Shown here piece after piece: positions 14,848-23,453 of a DNA stretch of 64,000 bases (positions within the stretch are counted from its first letter, which is position 1; each line of letters opens with the position of its first letter). Origin of the DNA: a virus; the IMG/VR virus record IMGVR_UViG_3300050821_001689, positions 1 through 64,000 of that record; one strand, 5' to 3'. Below the pieces are notes generated by a model that was given only the letters and a program-made list of their open reading frames with translations, was not told the DNA's origin and did not search any database. The translations under genes and the position numbers were made by a program.

Positions 14848-15214
14848 CAAGAAACGAGACAGTGAAACCGTATCCCCTTGGAGGACCATCGAAGTCCGTC
14901 AGTGGTGTGTGGGGACTCTGCTCAAACATTGGGAAAAGAATCGGTCAGTGACAATCAGTGAACTGACCCAGGCAGCGAAGGAATTGGAAGAGTACATCAT
15001 AAGAGGGAAAACGAATGGAAACGAAAATAGAAGAGAAACCGTTGGGGACAGTAACAAGTCCGTCCCCACCCCAGACGGGCACAGTTACCACTATACCCCC
15101 GACGAGCCCGGTGGCACAGCCCCCGGCGGTTGCGTCTCTCCAGGCGAACCAGCCGAAACCCGTAGGGGATGGACCGAAGGCGACCTCGATATCCCAACCG
15201 GGGGTGACTGGTAA
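14840..15214 (+). CDS. Hypothetical protein overlapping the Sak4-like gene
   Basis: GTG start overlapping the membrane-protein stop. The N-terminal 55 residues (WRTIEVRQWCVGTLLKHWEK, then SVTISELTQAAKELEEYI) look like a genuine helical domain. The remaining 65 codons run in another frame across the start of the next gene and give a Gly/Pro-rich, low-complexity tail. A real out-of-frame overlap of 200 bases, or a frameshift joining this domain to the ATPase, are both possible. Confidence 0.45.
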   Translation: MSNKKRDSETVSPWRTIEVRQWCVGTLLKHWEKNRSVTISELTQAAKELEEYIIRGKTNGNENRRETVGDSNKSVPTPDGHSYHYTPDEPGGTAPGGCVSPGEPAETRRGWTEGDLDIPTGGDW

Positions 15215-16073
15215 GACTCCCTTCTCAGCAGCGGTAGTATCAGCCACTGGCCGCAAGAGTCCCTTGGTCTCTCAACTGGCCGCGAGAACAAAGTCTACAT
15301 TAGATATCGTCTCTCCCTGGGCGAGGGTGTTGTTGCATGGTGAAATTGATTCCCTGAAGACCACTACGGCACATAAGTTTGGTTCCCCTGAGCAGACTCG
15401 TACCATTCTTACCCGAGGGGAAGACCAAATGTGGCCGGTGGTGAAGGACGGTTACAAGTTCGTCAAGGTAGATAACGGTAAGGAATTCAGTGAGGCCCTA
15501 TCCTACTGCGACCAAATCTGGCCGGATTGGGCCAAGCATCCTGAGCCAGTATTGATAATCGACGACATTACCCGGGGGAAGGATTTCGTGGTGGCGGAGT
15601 CCAAGTTCTACGAGAAAGATGGCGTGGTGAAAGAGTATCAGGATGCCCGGAAGGTGTATGGGGAAGCCTTGGCCGAGTTCGATTCCATCTTCACTCTGGC
15701 TAACAAGAAGCCAATTCACATCATCCTAGTAGCTACGAGTAAGGTCAGTCAGGGGAAGATTTCCCTTGAGGAGACAGTAGTTCCTGACTTACCACAGGGT
15801 ATTGGTAACTTCATTATGTCAGACTACAGTTACATATTCTTCCTTAATAAGAAGAAACCACCCGAGTCCCGGATGTTGACGAGTATGGACAAGGAAGCTG
15901 TGACTGAGTATGATGAGAAGCAAAAGAAGGATGTCACGTACCAACGGTACTACTTCGCTCGACATAAGATTCCCTCCGACCTGGCGAACAAGGGGTATAT
16001 CAAGCTATACGAACCGGCTGACCTGAAGGCTATTTGGAACAAGATTAAATCAGCCCGCGGGGGTGGAAAGTGA
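15015..16073 (+). CDS. Sak4-like RecA-fold ATPase with degenerate P-loop
   Basis: 352 aa. A Thr/Pro-rich N-terminal 90 residues are followed by RVLLHGEIDSLKTTTA at the Walker A position. The usual GKT is LKT, so the last glycine is lost. Walker B is PVLIIDDI. The C-terminal half contains the conserved-looking YYFARHKIPSDL. The arrangement matches phage AAA_24/Sak4-type single-strand annealing or recombinase proteins. Loss of the glycine could reduce nucleotide binding. Neighbouring nuclease and SSB-like genes support a recombination module. Confidence 0.55.
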   Translation: METKIEEKPLGTVTSPSPPQTGTVTTIPPTSPVAQPPAVASLQANQPKPVGDGPKATSISQPGVTGKTPFSAAVVSATGRKSPLVSQLAARTKSTLDIVSPWARVLLHGEIDSLKTTTAHKFGSPEQTRTILTRGEDQMWPVVKDGYKFVKVDNGKEFSEALSYCDQIWPDWAKHPEPVLIIDDITRGKDFVVAESKFYEKDGVVKEYQDARKVYGEALAEFDSIFTLANKKPIHIILVATSKVSQGKISLEETVVPDLPQGIGNFIMSDYSYIFFLNKKKPPESRMLTSMDKEAVTEYDEKQKKDVTYQRYYFARHKIPSDLANKGYIKLYEPADLKAIWNKIKSARGGGK

Positions 16074-16267
16074 GTAGACAAGCAGAATGGGTATCAAGAC
16101 AACTAAAAGAAGGTCTCTGCGCCGTGTGCGGAAAGAAACGGAACCTGGGAACAAGACTCTGCGACCAGCATCTCAAGGAAGACCGGTTGAGGAAACGGAA
16201 GGAACTGGACCTGAGTCCTTGGAGACGGGGACACCGGGGAAGACCGCCGTTGTCGAGGTCGTCGTGA
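16070..16267 (+). CDS. Small zinc-ribbon protein, 65 aa
   Basis: GTGA overlap with the ATPase gene. Contains CAVCGKKRNLGTRLCDQH, a CxxC...CxxH zinc knuckle, in a basic protein. Likely nucleic-acid associated. The stop overlaps the next GTG. Confidence 0.55.
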   Translation: MSRQAEWVSRQLKEGLCAVCGKKRNLGTRLCDQHLKEDRLRKRKELDLSPWRRGHRGRPPLSRSS

Positions 16268-16449
16268 GTGCTACGCCCTGGGAGACGGTTAGGAGCCGCG
16301 TAGAGCAAGTGTACGAAGACGACCGCTTGACCGCTTACATGCACCGGGACTTGACAAAAGCGAATCCCATCTTCATTATGAAGATGCATAGTGAGCAGGT
16401 ATTGCGGGCGCATAGTTGGTTGTTGCGGATTGCGAATCAAAGGAATTAG
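16264..16449 (+). CDS. Hypothetical protein, 61 aa
   Basis: The GTG overlaps the previous TGA. The product (TPWETVRSRVEQVYEDDRL then FIMKMHSEQVLRAHSWLLRI) looks like two amphipathic helices. The same frame is open upstream to 16087, but that part lies opposite the zinc-ribbon gene and is probably not translated. Confidence 0.5.
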   Translation: MSATPWETVRSRVEQVYEDDRLTAYMHRDLTKANPIFIMKMHSEQVLRAHSWLLRIANQRN

Positions 16450-16497
16450 TTGGCGTATCCAGCTAATAGCAGTACATTCTAGAATGAGGTGAAGGTT

Positions 16498-17166
16498 ATG
16501 GAAGAAACAGCAGCAGCAGTAGCAACGGAGGAGACGGTGGATACTACTGAATTCACTGGCACTACTTCAACCGAGGACACTGGGACCACTGAGGAGACCA
16601 CGGGCTTGTTCCCAAGTTCCGCTCCCCCAGAGAAGCCAGTCCCGACTCCACAGGCGCACCGGGGGACTATTACCGGCGTGACTGTGGGAGTCAGCAAAGA
16701 AAAAGGAACGCGGTTCCTTCAGTTCTCTTACAAGAGCCTGGACACCGCAGCGGATGATGTTCTGTCCGTATTCCCTCCACAAGCGTACATCGACAACGTT
16801 CTGATTGACCCGGCAACGTTGAGCGATGAGACAGTAATTAACGAGAACACTGGTAAGCCTGGACTGAGCGAGAGACAGAAGTACGCTCGCAACGTTCGGA
16901 ATACCAAGGGAGACGGGACCATTGAGTCCATTGCGAAGCTGGCAATTGACCAGGGCCATACTACCAACCGTCCTCTGCCGAGAACCTTCGACCAACTGGC
17001 AGCCTACCTCAACGAACTGACGACCGGAACCGAGGTTATCGCGTTGCTGAGGGCACAAGGGGGAGACGGGGACTTCGCGGACAGGCTCCGTGTGATTCGG
17101 TTTGCCGACCCGGCGAATCGGGATAATCCGAAGTTCTTCAAGGGCTATCGGAAGTTGTGGGAGTAG
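16498..17166 (+). CDS. Hypothetical protein with acidic Thr/Glu-rich N-terminus
   Basis: GAGGTG precedes the ATG. The first 45 residues are low-complexity Thr/Glu. Then a beta-rich segment starts (HRGTITGVTVGVSKEKGTRF), followed by helices and FKGYRKLWE at the end. Position right after a Sak4-like ATPase and nuclease is where an SSB or recombination cofactor is often found. No OB-fold motif is certain. Confidence 0.45.
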   Translation: MEETAAAVATEETVDTTEFTGTTSTEDTGTTEETTGLFPSSAPPEKPVPTPQAHRGTITGVTVGVSKEKGTRFLQFSYKSLDTAADDVLSVFPPQAYIDNVLIDPATLSDETVINENTGKPGLSERQKYARNVRNTKGDGTIESIAKLAIDQGHTTNRPLPRTFDQLAAYLNELTTGTEVIALLRAQGGDGDFADRLRVIRFADPANRDNPKFFKGYRKLWE

Positions 17167-17177
17167 TTAGGAAAAAT

Positions 17178-17209
17178 GGGGCGAGTAGAAATATTCGCCC
17201 CGATTTTTT
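17178..17209 (+). terminator. Rho-independent terminator
   Basis: GGGGCGA (17178-17184) pairs with TCGCCCC (17195-17201) across a 10-nt loop, followed by GATTTTTT. It closes the 10.4-17.2 kb gene group. Confidence 0.85.
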
Positions 17210-17220
17210 GGGGGAGAGGG

Positions 17221-17442
17221 ATGAAAGGGAAATTCTTCCGGGTCTTTGTGAAGCCGTGGGACAGTTGGAGTCCCGCGTATGAAGTACTTGAGTTTCCGGT
17301 AGCGGATGAACATTTGGTACACGAGGACGAGAATTCCATAATCAAAAGCTGGAGAAGGTTGGATGGATTATGGCAAGGGAAGAGATTTATTCCCTGGCAC
17401 AGTATTCATTCGATTGACATTCTTGAGGGAGAGCCCAAGTGA
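17221..17442 (+). CDS. Hypothetical protein, 73 aa
   Basis: The ATG after GGGGGAGAGGG was preferred to an upstream in-frame ATG inside the terminator. Beta-rich, aromatic product (FFRVFVKPWDSWSPAYEV) ending DILEGEPK. Overlaps the next start. No family recognised. Confidence 0.6.
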   Translation: MKGKFFRVFVKPWDSWSPAYEVLEFPVADEHLVHEDENSIIKSWRRLDGLWQGKRFIPWHSIHSIDILEGEPK

Positions 17443-18449
17443 AATCAGACCACGAAGAATTACAAACGCTGTTACAGGATGCCAATGAGATTGAGCGGGG
17501 GAAGCCTCGTAGGGTGCCGGAGGAAGCGGTCTTGGCGGGTAAGCAAGACATCCTAGAGCACTCCCAGTGGGAAGTACTACCTAATGGGGTCTTTGCTGCC
17601 ACTGGGACCACGAATCCTCGACTAGCCCCTGGAGCCTATACCATCGCCATTACTGAGACAGGAAGGACCCTATTTGTCTCCAAGAAAATCCTCACCGACC
17701 AGTTAATTGACCTTGGGAATTCTAATTCCTTGCATGTTATTGATGGGATACGTCTCTTCTGGACTAAGAAGGAACAGTACAAGAGACGGGGAATACTCTA
17801 CAAACGGGGAGTCCTCCTGTGGGGTCCCGCTGGTTCAGGGAAGACGGCGACGCTTAGTCTACTAGTGGCTGACCTGATTAAGATGGGCGGGATTGTTCTG
17901 TTGGTACAGAGTCCAGCCTTAGCAACGAGAGCCCTGCCAGTACTACGCAAGATTGAACCCGACCGGCCTCTTATCGTGATTATAGAGGATATCGAGGAGA
18001 TAATTCAGGCTTCTGGGGAACATGACTTATTGGCTCTCCTGGACGGAGAACATCAAACAGATAACGTAGTGAACCTGGCTACCACGAATTACCCGGAACA
18101 ACTGGGGGCACGCATTATCAATCGTCCTTCCAGATTTGATGAAGTCCAGAAGATTGGAATGCCCTCTCCAATTATGCGGAAACAGTATCTTGTTCATATT
18201 CTCAGGGATGAGGTAGGGAAATTCCCGGTAGACCGTTGGGTAGAGGATACTGAGGGAATGTCTATTGCTCACCTTAAGGAGTTAGTGGTAGCTGTGACCT
18301 GTCTCGACCAGACGTATGAGAATGTCATCGCTAGGCTCAAGACCATGAAGACGGCCCCGAAGTCGAGTATGTACGATACTAATGTGGGGTTTGGGGCGAG
18401 TGGGGCCAGTAAGTCATCGGCCCCTAGACCGGCTAAAGTAGGCTATTGA
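17439..18449 (+). CDS. AAA+ ATPase
   Basis: 336 aa. Walker A GPAGSGKT at about 129-136, Walker B LIVIIEDIEE (Asp184), sensor-1 ATTN (Asn217) and an arginine-finger-like RPSRFDEV at about 229-236. This is a classic AAA domain of the Cdc48/FtsH/Bcs1 type with about 110 residues N-terminal to it. In phages such ATPases act in protein remodelling or replication; the partner here is not evident. Its catalytic residues are intact, unlike the Sak4-like protein upstream. Confidence 0.75.
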   Translation: MKSDHEELQTLLQDANEIERGKPRRVPEEAVLAGKQDILEHSQWEVLPNGVFAATGTTNPRLAPGAYTIAITETGRTLFVSKKILTDQLIDLGNSNSLHVIDGIRLFWTKKEQYKRRGILYKRGVLLWGPAGSGKTATLSLLVADLIKMGGIVLLVQSPALATRALPVLRKIEPDRPLIVIIEDIEEIIQASGEHDLLALLDGEHQTDNVVNLATTNYPEQLGARIINRPSRFDEVQKIGMPSPIMRKQYLVHILRDEVGKFPVDRWVEDTEGMSIAHLKELVVAVTCLDQTYENVIARLKTMKTAPKSSMYDTNVGFGASGASKSSAPRPAKVGY

Positions 18450-19321
18450 TGTCGGGCCAACCCGCTAAGTGTGGAGAACTCGGATGTCCTTTATACGGTA
18501 AGGGGACTGGGTTCGTACTGGGTTCCGGCGACCCTAGTACCGCCAAGGTAGCATTGATGTTGGAGGCTCCAGGAAAGGATGAGGTTCCCTGGGAAGTCAC
18601 AGAGAGCGAGGAGATTGAACGACGACAGCAGGCTTATCCTGAGTTATCGGGGAAGTTCATCGGTAGGGGAATGCCGGTAGTAGGAAGGTCTGGAGGGATA
18701 CTGTGGTCCTGGGGCATGGCCGCGGTGCAGTTGACACGTAAGGATGTATTTGTGGATAATGTTCTTCGTTGTCTGCCACCGAAGGAGGGGAAGGATAATT
18801 ATCCCAAGGGTAAAGTGAGGGTCAAAGCTGAGGCTTGCTGTAGATATTGGGACAGGTGGGAAAAGTATAAGCCGACTGTTAGCCTAGTCCAGATACATCC
18901 GGCTGCTGTGGCACGGGAACCCACGCCCCTTCCATTGATGATTAAGACCTTTGAGAAGGCTAAACATTTCTATCTCGGAGGTGAGAGACCGTTGGTCCTG
19001 TGTGGAGGGAAGGCCAGTAAGCTCTGGCTGGGACATGCTAGTAACGTGACCACGTTCCTGGGTCATTATGAATCCGAGACCGATTTCTCGCATCTAAATA
19101 GAGAACAGAGGAAAGAGGCTGGTATGAAAGTGAGCACGGAAAAGAAAGTAAAGGTCAAGAAACTCACCGCCAAGAAGGCTTTGGAGTTATTAATCTCTAC
19201 AGCCCAACCAGTTCTCTGCGGGGAAGATGGAACGGATGTTAAGTACAAAATCGAGACGGAGATTAGTGAGGAACAGTATAAGCAAATTTCTGCCCTCATT
19301 GCTCCGAAGGAGAAGAAATGA
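18446..19321 (+). CDS. Uracil-DNA-glycosylase-superfamily protein
   Basis: 291 aa. N-terminal CGELGCPLYGKGTGFVLGSG, then LMLEAPGKDE, GMPVVGRSGGILWSW and later DNVLRCLPP match the family 4/5 uracil-DNA glycosylase layout (cysteines, EAPG, PFVGRSG-like loop). The C-terminal 70 residues are a lysine-rich extension. A role in uracil removal or in recognising modified DNA is inferred from the fold only. Confidence 0.65.
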   Translation: MMSGQPAKCGELGCPLYGKGTGFVLGSGDPSTAKVALMLEAPGKDEVPWEVTESEEIERRQQAYPELSGKFIGRGMPVVGRSGGILWSWGMAAVQLTRKDVFVDNVLRCLPPKEGKDNYPKGKVRVKAEACCRYWDRWEKYKPTVSLVQIHPAAVAREPTPLPLMIKTFEKAKHFYLGGERPLVLCGGKASKLWLGHASNVTTFLGHYESETDFSHLNREQRKEAGMKVSTEKKVKVKKLTAKKALELLISTAQPVLCGEDGTDVKYKIETEISEEQYKQISALIAPKEKK

Positions 19322-19659
19322 GCACTAAAGTAATTGAGGGAGCCGAGGCGCAGGATTTTATCACGCGGCTTTTGGAAGACCCTACACAGATGACTGCTAT
19401 TAAAGAGTCACTAATCCAAAACTTTGCGGTGTGGGCTAAGGAGAACGATAAGGAAGAGGAAGTTTGGCAGCTAATAGAAAAACTTCACGTGGTTTCCATT
19501 GAATTCCTGAAAAAGAACCTGCCCGACCCTAGAGTAGCCCTGATAGCAATGGAGTTCATCACCTGCTCCTTCGCCGTGGAAGTTTTGAAGCAGAATATCG
19601 CGGGAGTTAAATCAATTCAAGGAGAAGAAAATGTCCTCAGACAGCAAGAGGTCAATTAG
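19318..19659 (+). CDS. Hypothetical helical protein, 113 aa
   Basis: ATGA-coupled to the glycosylase-like gene. Predicted all-helical and acidic, with no motif. It overlaps the next gene by 29 bases in a different frame. Confidence 0.55.
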   Translation: MSTKVIEGAEAQDFITRLLEDPTQMTAIKESLIQNFAVWAKENDKEEEVWQLIEKLHVVSIEFLKKNLPDPRVALIAMEFITCSFAVEVLKQNIAGVKSIQGEENVLRQQEVN

Positions 19660-20011
19660 TAAGGAAGAAGTTGGACAGTACTGGAAGGAAGCTGCTAAGA
19701 TGCCGAAGGAAGAAAGACTTCTTGGGGCTGCCGAACGGCAGATGACCAGGGAAGTAGTCATGGCGAAATCTATGGAACTACTTCGTGAAGAGTTGGGGCA
19801 GGACCACGAGAAAATCGCTGGTTTTGCGACCCTATGTAAGGATACCTTGGAGCACATAGCGGACTTCTTCCATGAACGGAAGGTAAGTCACGGGAACGGG
19901 TTGGTGGTCCTAGAGGCTGTTATCCATACCGTGGCTAACCAAATGGCCAAGCAAGCCAGGGCAGCGGAGACTGCTATGGCATCGGGAGTGGCGACTACTA
20001 CAGTTCAATAA
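19631..20011 (+). CDS. Hypothetical helical protein, 126 aa
   Basis: GGAGAAG precedes the ATG, which lies inside the previous gene. Entirely helical with heptad-like spacing (KEEVGQYWKEAAKMPKEERL) and an alanine-rich C-terminal helix. No family recognised. Confidence 0.55.
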   Translation: MSSDSKRSISKEEVGQYWKEAAKMPKEERLLGAAERQMTREVVMAKSMELLREELGQDHEKIAGFATLCKDTLEHIADFFHERKVSHGNGLVVLEAVIHTVANQMAKQARAAETAMASGVATTTVQ

Positions 20012-20113
20012 AAGATTCAGGGAATCTATCGTGGTCGGGTGGTTACCGTGATGGGTGATATGCCCGATGCTGGGCTGGGCCGGTGGGTTCCCTGGATGTA
20101 TTTTGAGGAGAGT

Positions 20114-20224
20114 ATGGAACCTAAGTGGAAACATAGAATATTGTGGATGATGTTGGAAGTGACGTTGTTCACTATAGTCGTCCTGGCCATGTTGGTCGAG
20201 TTGAGACAGATGAGGGCAAGATGA
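20114..20224 (+). CDS. 36-aa single-pass membrane protein
   Basis: The start was chosen at ATG 20114 because GAGGAG ends four bases upstream; the frame is open further upstream without a ribosome site. One hydrophobic helix (LEVTLFTIVVLAMLVEL). The stop overlaps the next ATG. Confidence 0.5.
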   Translation: MEPKWKHRILWMMLEVTLFTIVVLAMLVELRQMRAR

Positions 20225-20373
20225 AATTTGATAAGGCTTGGTTACTGGTGGCAACCGCAGTGATTTTTTTCGCTATCCTTATCTACAAGGTTACTTGTCA
20301 CGATAACTGCGACCGAGGATGCCAGGATAGGTGCTTTGCCCGTCACTATTGTCCCTATCAGGAGGGGAAATGA
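20221..20373 (+). CDS. 50-aa membrane protein with cysteine-rich tail
   Basis: ATGA-coupled. Hydrophobic helix WLLVATAVIFFAILIYK followed by CHDNCDRGCQDRC...C, five cysteines in 20 residues. Unknown; perhaps a metal-binding or disulfide-bonded periplasmic tail. Confidence 0.55.
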   Translation: MKFDKAWLLVATAVIFFAILIYKVTCHDNCDRGCQDRCFARHYCPYQEGK

Positions 20374-20711
20374 ATTTCCAGGAAGCCAGTTTCGTCTCTA
20401 GTTTTGAGGACATACAGGATGAAGTTCGCCAGGTTGCCGTGGAGCATGGCTGGGAAGAGGGTGAGTTCAACGTTGGCGAGAAAATTGCCCTCATGCATAG
20501 TGAGTTGAGTGAGGCACTGGAGTATGAGCGTACAGGTAACCGGTCAGACCATATCCCCGAGTTCCAAGGTGTTGAGGAGGAGTTCGCGGATGTCATCATC
20601 CGTATCATGCACTATGCTCAGGCCAGGGGATTGAGGGTAGGCGAGGCCATCATTGCCAAGAATGAGTTCAACAAGTCGAGACCGCATAAGCACGGCGGGA
20701 AGAAATTTTAA
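20370..20711 (+). CDS. MazG-like NTP pyrophosphohydrolase
   Basis: AGGAGGGG precedes the ATG. The core GEKIALMHSELSEALEYER followed by EEEFADVIIRIMHYA is the EExxE...ExxD metal-binding helix pair of the all-alpha NTP-PPase (MazG) fold. 113 aa is the normal length for phage single-domain members. Such enzymes hydrolyse (d)NTPs or alarmones in the host cytosol; the substrate is not determined. Confidence 0.75.
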   Translation: MNFQEASFVSSFEDIQDEVRQVAVEHGWEEGEFNVGEKIALMHSELSEALEYERTGNRSDHIPEFQGVEEEFADVIIRIMHYAQARGLRVGEAIIAKNEFNKSRPHKHGGKKF

Positions 20712-20770
20712 CTTCGGCTAATATACTTCCGGGCGAGTCTTCGAGCCCGTGTAGGTCCCAGTAGGGACCA

Positions 20771-21145
20771 ATGGGGTTACCTAACATGAACTACCAAACT
20801 CTCCTCCGTCTCATAATAGGTCTCTTCTTTCTCTACCCAGCTATCCGGTCGGCCATAAGATATTGGCCCATGAGGATTCCGGTATCATTTATTATGATAG
20901 CCATGTGCCTGAACTTCACGGTCTGCTTTGCCAATCACGGGAAGATGCCGGTGAGTGGGTATTATGACTCTACGAAGGTAGAGGACAATAGGCATACCAT
21001 GATAACCACGGAGTCCAAGTTACCTTGGCTTGCGGACGTTCATGGTCCACCGATGGCGAGGTATAGCATTGGAGATGTATTCGCGTTTCTGGGGATATTG
21101 AGTCTCATAGCTATTATGGTGATTAAACTATGTATGAGGTCCTGA
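20771..21145 (+). CDS. Membrane protein, 124 aa
   Basis: Hairpin GGTCCC-AGTA-GGGACC sits directly before the ATG. Three hydrophobic segments: LLRLIIGLFFLYPAI, VSFIMIAMCLNFTVCF and VFAFLGILSLIAIMVIKL. It ends inside the start of the polymerase gene. Function unknown. Confidence 0.55.
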   Translation: MGLPNMNYQTLLRLIIGLFFLYPAIRSAIRYWPMRIPVSFIMIAMCLNFTVCFANHGKMPVSGYYDSTKVEDNRHTMITTESKLPWLADVHGPPMARYSIGDVFAFLGILSLIAIMVIKLCMRS

Positions 21146-23052
21146 AGGAATGGCCGAAGATAGACCGTTACCCCGAGGCTTTGCTATCCCTCAATCCTCA
21201 GCCATATTTATCTCTCGACTGGGAATGGCGGATTAGGGACAATAAGCCGACAATACTGGGGGCTAGTGATGGCATAAGAACGGTCTCGGTTCCCCATGAA
21301 CAAGGGAAGCCCTATCTAATCGAGGTAATTCGGAAATTTCCCCAAGCCCGTATCCTCGGGCATAATTTTATTTCCGCCGACCTGCCAGTGGCCATTGCTG
21401 AGGGCATTGATATCCCCCTTGCTCAGGTGGACGACACTATTATCTGGCACTGGTTAACTAATATGTCCCTTTGCAAGGGGACTAAGAAGGCCGACGACGA
21501 AGAGGGTGAGAAGAGAGGTAGAGGCTTTATGAACCTCTTCGCTATGTGCTCTGCTCATCTGGCGGTACCGAATTGGAAGGAGTGTGTGGGAGAGGAACAA
21601 TGTCTCCACGAACACCGTCCCTGTCCGTCCCATGACCCCTTTGGTTACAACGGGAATGATTGTTACTGGCCGGTCCATGCTATGGGGCCGATGATGAGGA
21701 GAGCCAAGTTGATGGGAGTGGATAGACTATATCCCCTCCACCAGAAATTCGCTGCTGTCCTGTCAAAGGTACGTGAACGCGGAGTCCTGGTCGATGTTCC
21801 CTACGTAGACAAACTCCGCACTGATTTCGAGAAAGCCTGTGAGGATATGCGAGCCGGGTTCACCTTCAATCCCAACTCTCCTCCACAAATTAAGGCTCAT
21901 TTCAAGGTTAAGGGAATATTTCTGGAGAATACTGAGGAAGAAACTATCCGGGAGGCCGTAGATGTCCACGAAGATTCTGAACTGGAGAGGTTACTCGATT
22001 ACAAGGAACTTGGGAAGGGTCCTGACCGATGGTTTGCACCACGGAAATTCGACTACGATAAAAACAACTGGGAAGGTTACGTTGATGAATCGGGCTATAT
22101 CCATTGTAATCTACAAATCTTCACCTCTACGGGTCGCTTGGCATGCAGCAATCCTAATCTACAAAACGTTGCGAAGAGGAGAAAGGACCGTAATACTGGG
22201 GAATCTCTCGGAAAGAAGATACGACGAGCTATTGTCGCTCCAGACGGATACTATCTTTATCGGGCTGACCTCAAGAACGCCGAGAATAGAGTCTTCCTCC
22301 ATCTCGCCGGATACCACGACATCCCCAACGTAGACTTCCACGCCCGTATGCGGGACATGATTGGGATTAAGGAGGATGACCCTTTTGCGATTAGCCAGGG
22401 GAACGCTAGAGAGGCCGCCAAGACGGTTACTCATGCGACTGATTACATGGAGGGTATTAAGTTAGTAACTGAGAGTGAATTCAGGTCACAGAGGATACAG
22501 AGGGAGATTTCGGCTGGTGTAAGGATAGCCTTCCAAGACTGGAAAGTCTTCGGGAAGATAGTAACGTTTACTGGTATCAACCTGGCCCGTCGAGCCTTCG
22601 GAGACGCCTCCTGGGACAACCGCCGACGGGCTCTATCAGTGACTATGAAATACTTCGAGGGGTTCCCGAAATTACGGGGGCTTCAGATGGAGATTACCAG
22701 ACAGGTGGAGGTAGAGAGGTGTGTGAGGCCCCCGACTGGATATGTACTCGCCAGTTACGGGTACGAGGAGGATAGACTAAAAACCGCCGCTGCCATGTGG
22801 GGAAGTAATCCCGTTGCACACGCCACGAAATATGGTATGCTGAACGTCGAGGAACACCCTAATTTAATATTAGTCCTACAGGTCCATGACGAGTTTCTCA
22901 TGTACGTGGACTGTAGACATGAACCCAGAAAGGTTGCGGGATGGATAAGAGAATGCATGGAAGTGAACATGCCCGAGATACCAGGACTTGTGATTCCTGC
23001 GGAGCCGAGTTACGGTCGGTCGTGGGCAGACCAGAAGGAAATCCCAGCGTGA
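21130..23052 (+). CDS. polA: Family A DNA polymerase with 3'-5' exonuclease domain
   Basis: 640 aa. The exonuclease domain shows LSLDWEWR (DxE) and GHNFISADLPV. Polymerase motif A is LYRADLKNAENRVFLHLAG, motif B is AREAAKTVTHATDYMEG, with R...K and Y in place and His at the sugar-facing position, as in several phage enzymes. Motif C is LQVHDEFLMYVD. A cysteine/histidine cluster (CVGEEQCLHEHRPCPSH) between exonuclease and palm may bind zinc. The genome's replicative polymerase. It has two near-palm insertions relative to Pol I and no 5' nuclease domain. Confidence 0.92.
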   Translation: MYEVLKEWPKIDRYPEALLSLNPQPYLSLDWEWRIRDNKPTILGASDGIRTVSVPHEQGKPYLIEVIRKFPQARILGHNFISADLPVAIAEGIDIPLAQVDDTIIWHWLTNMSLCKGTKKADDEEGEKRGRGFMNLFAMCSAHLAVPNWKECVGEEQCLHEHRPCPSHDPFGYNGNDCYWPVHAMGPMMRRAKLMGVDRLYPLHQKFAAVLSKVRERGVLVDVPYVDKLRTDFEKACEDMRAGFTFNPNSPPQIKAHFKVKGIFLENTEEETIREAVDVHEDSELERLLDYKELGKGPDRWFAPRKFDYDKNNWEGYVDESGYIHCNLQIFTSTGRLACSNPNLQNVAKRRKDRNTGESLGKKIRRAIVAPDGYYLYRADLKNAENRVFLHLAGYHDIPNVDFHARMRDMIGIKEDDPFAISQGNAREAAKTVTHATDYMEGIKLVTESEFRSQRIQREISAGVRIAFQDWKVFGKIVTFTGINLARRAFGDASWDNRRRALSVTMKYFEGFPKLRGLQMEITRQVEVERCVRPPTGYVLASYGYEEDRLKTAAAMWGSNPVAHATKYGMLNVEEHPNLILVLQVHDEFLMYVDCRHEPRKVAGWIRECMEVNMPEIPGLVIPAEPSYGRSWADQKEIPA

Positions 23053-23114
23053 CGGGACACGAGGAAGATTGTGAACACTTGACCACGAAGTTCCCCGAGG
23101 GAGCCGAATTATGA
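23049..23114 (+). CDS. Possible 21-aa coupled peptide
   Basis: A GTG overlaps the polymerase stop (GTGA) and the TGA overlaps the ATG of the next gene. Product HEEDCEHLTTKFPEG-like. Only the two overlaps support it. Confidence 0.3.
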   Translation: MTGHEEDCEHLTTKFPEGAEL

Positions 23115-23311
23115 GCGAGAAGATTGTTCTATACGACCCCCCATCAGGGTGGAAGTATGGGTTCCCTCGACCATATCTGCCATTACCTGGAGAGTCTCTG
23201 AAGGACACTCTAATCCGGGATGGCTACCCTAAAGAAGACGCCGAGGAATTGAGTAGGTGGTGTAGGTTCATCGGTCCCAGGGAGGAGTTAGATAAACTTG
23301 AAGACTTTTGA
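23111..23311 (+). CDS. Hypothetical protein, 66 aa
   Basis: The ATG follows GAGGGAGCC. Compact protein with PPSGWKYGFPRPYLP then a charged helix (EDAEELSRW). Unknown. Overlaps the next small gene. Confidence 0.55.
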   Translation: MSEKIVLYDPPSGWKYGFPRPYLPLPGESLKDTLIRDGYPKEDAEELSRWCRFIGPREELDKLEDF

Positions 23312-23453
23312 GAAGCACCCGCATCTAATAGACGAGTGTGAATGTGGTAGTCTCAAAGCCAAAGCCGCCAAACGTTGCCGGAAGTGCTTCATTCTCTGGC
23401 GAACTGGCAAGGAACGGTGGCTAGACTGGACTAAGTGGGTGAGTGCATGTTGA
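23298..23453 (+). CDS. 51-aa zinc-ribbon protein with TTG start
   Basis: TTG start about 11 bases after GGAGGAG and overlapping the previous gene. The product contains CECGSLKAKAAKRCRKC, a CxC...CxxC zinc knuckle in a very basic helix, and ends with several Trp/Lys residues. The end overlaps the ATG of the next gene. Short length hides it from standard callers. Confidence 0.5.
   Translation: MKTFEKHPHLIDECECGSLKAKAAKRCRKCFILWRTGKERWLDWTKWVSAC

Noticed and set aside
16087-16263. N-terminal extension of the 61-residue protein, opposite the zinc-ribbon gene
   Set aside because: The GTGA overlap at 16264 gives a natural start, and the overlapping zinc-ribbon frame has a recognisable motif.
21130-23052. 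Unusual DNA polymerase motif B as a novelty
   Set aside because: His at the sugar-facing position occurs in other phage family A polymerases as far as I know, and all catalytic residues are present.
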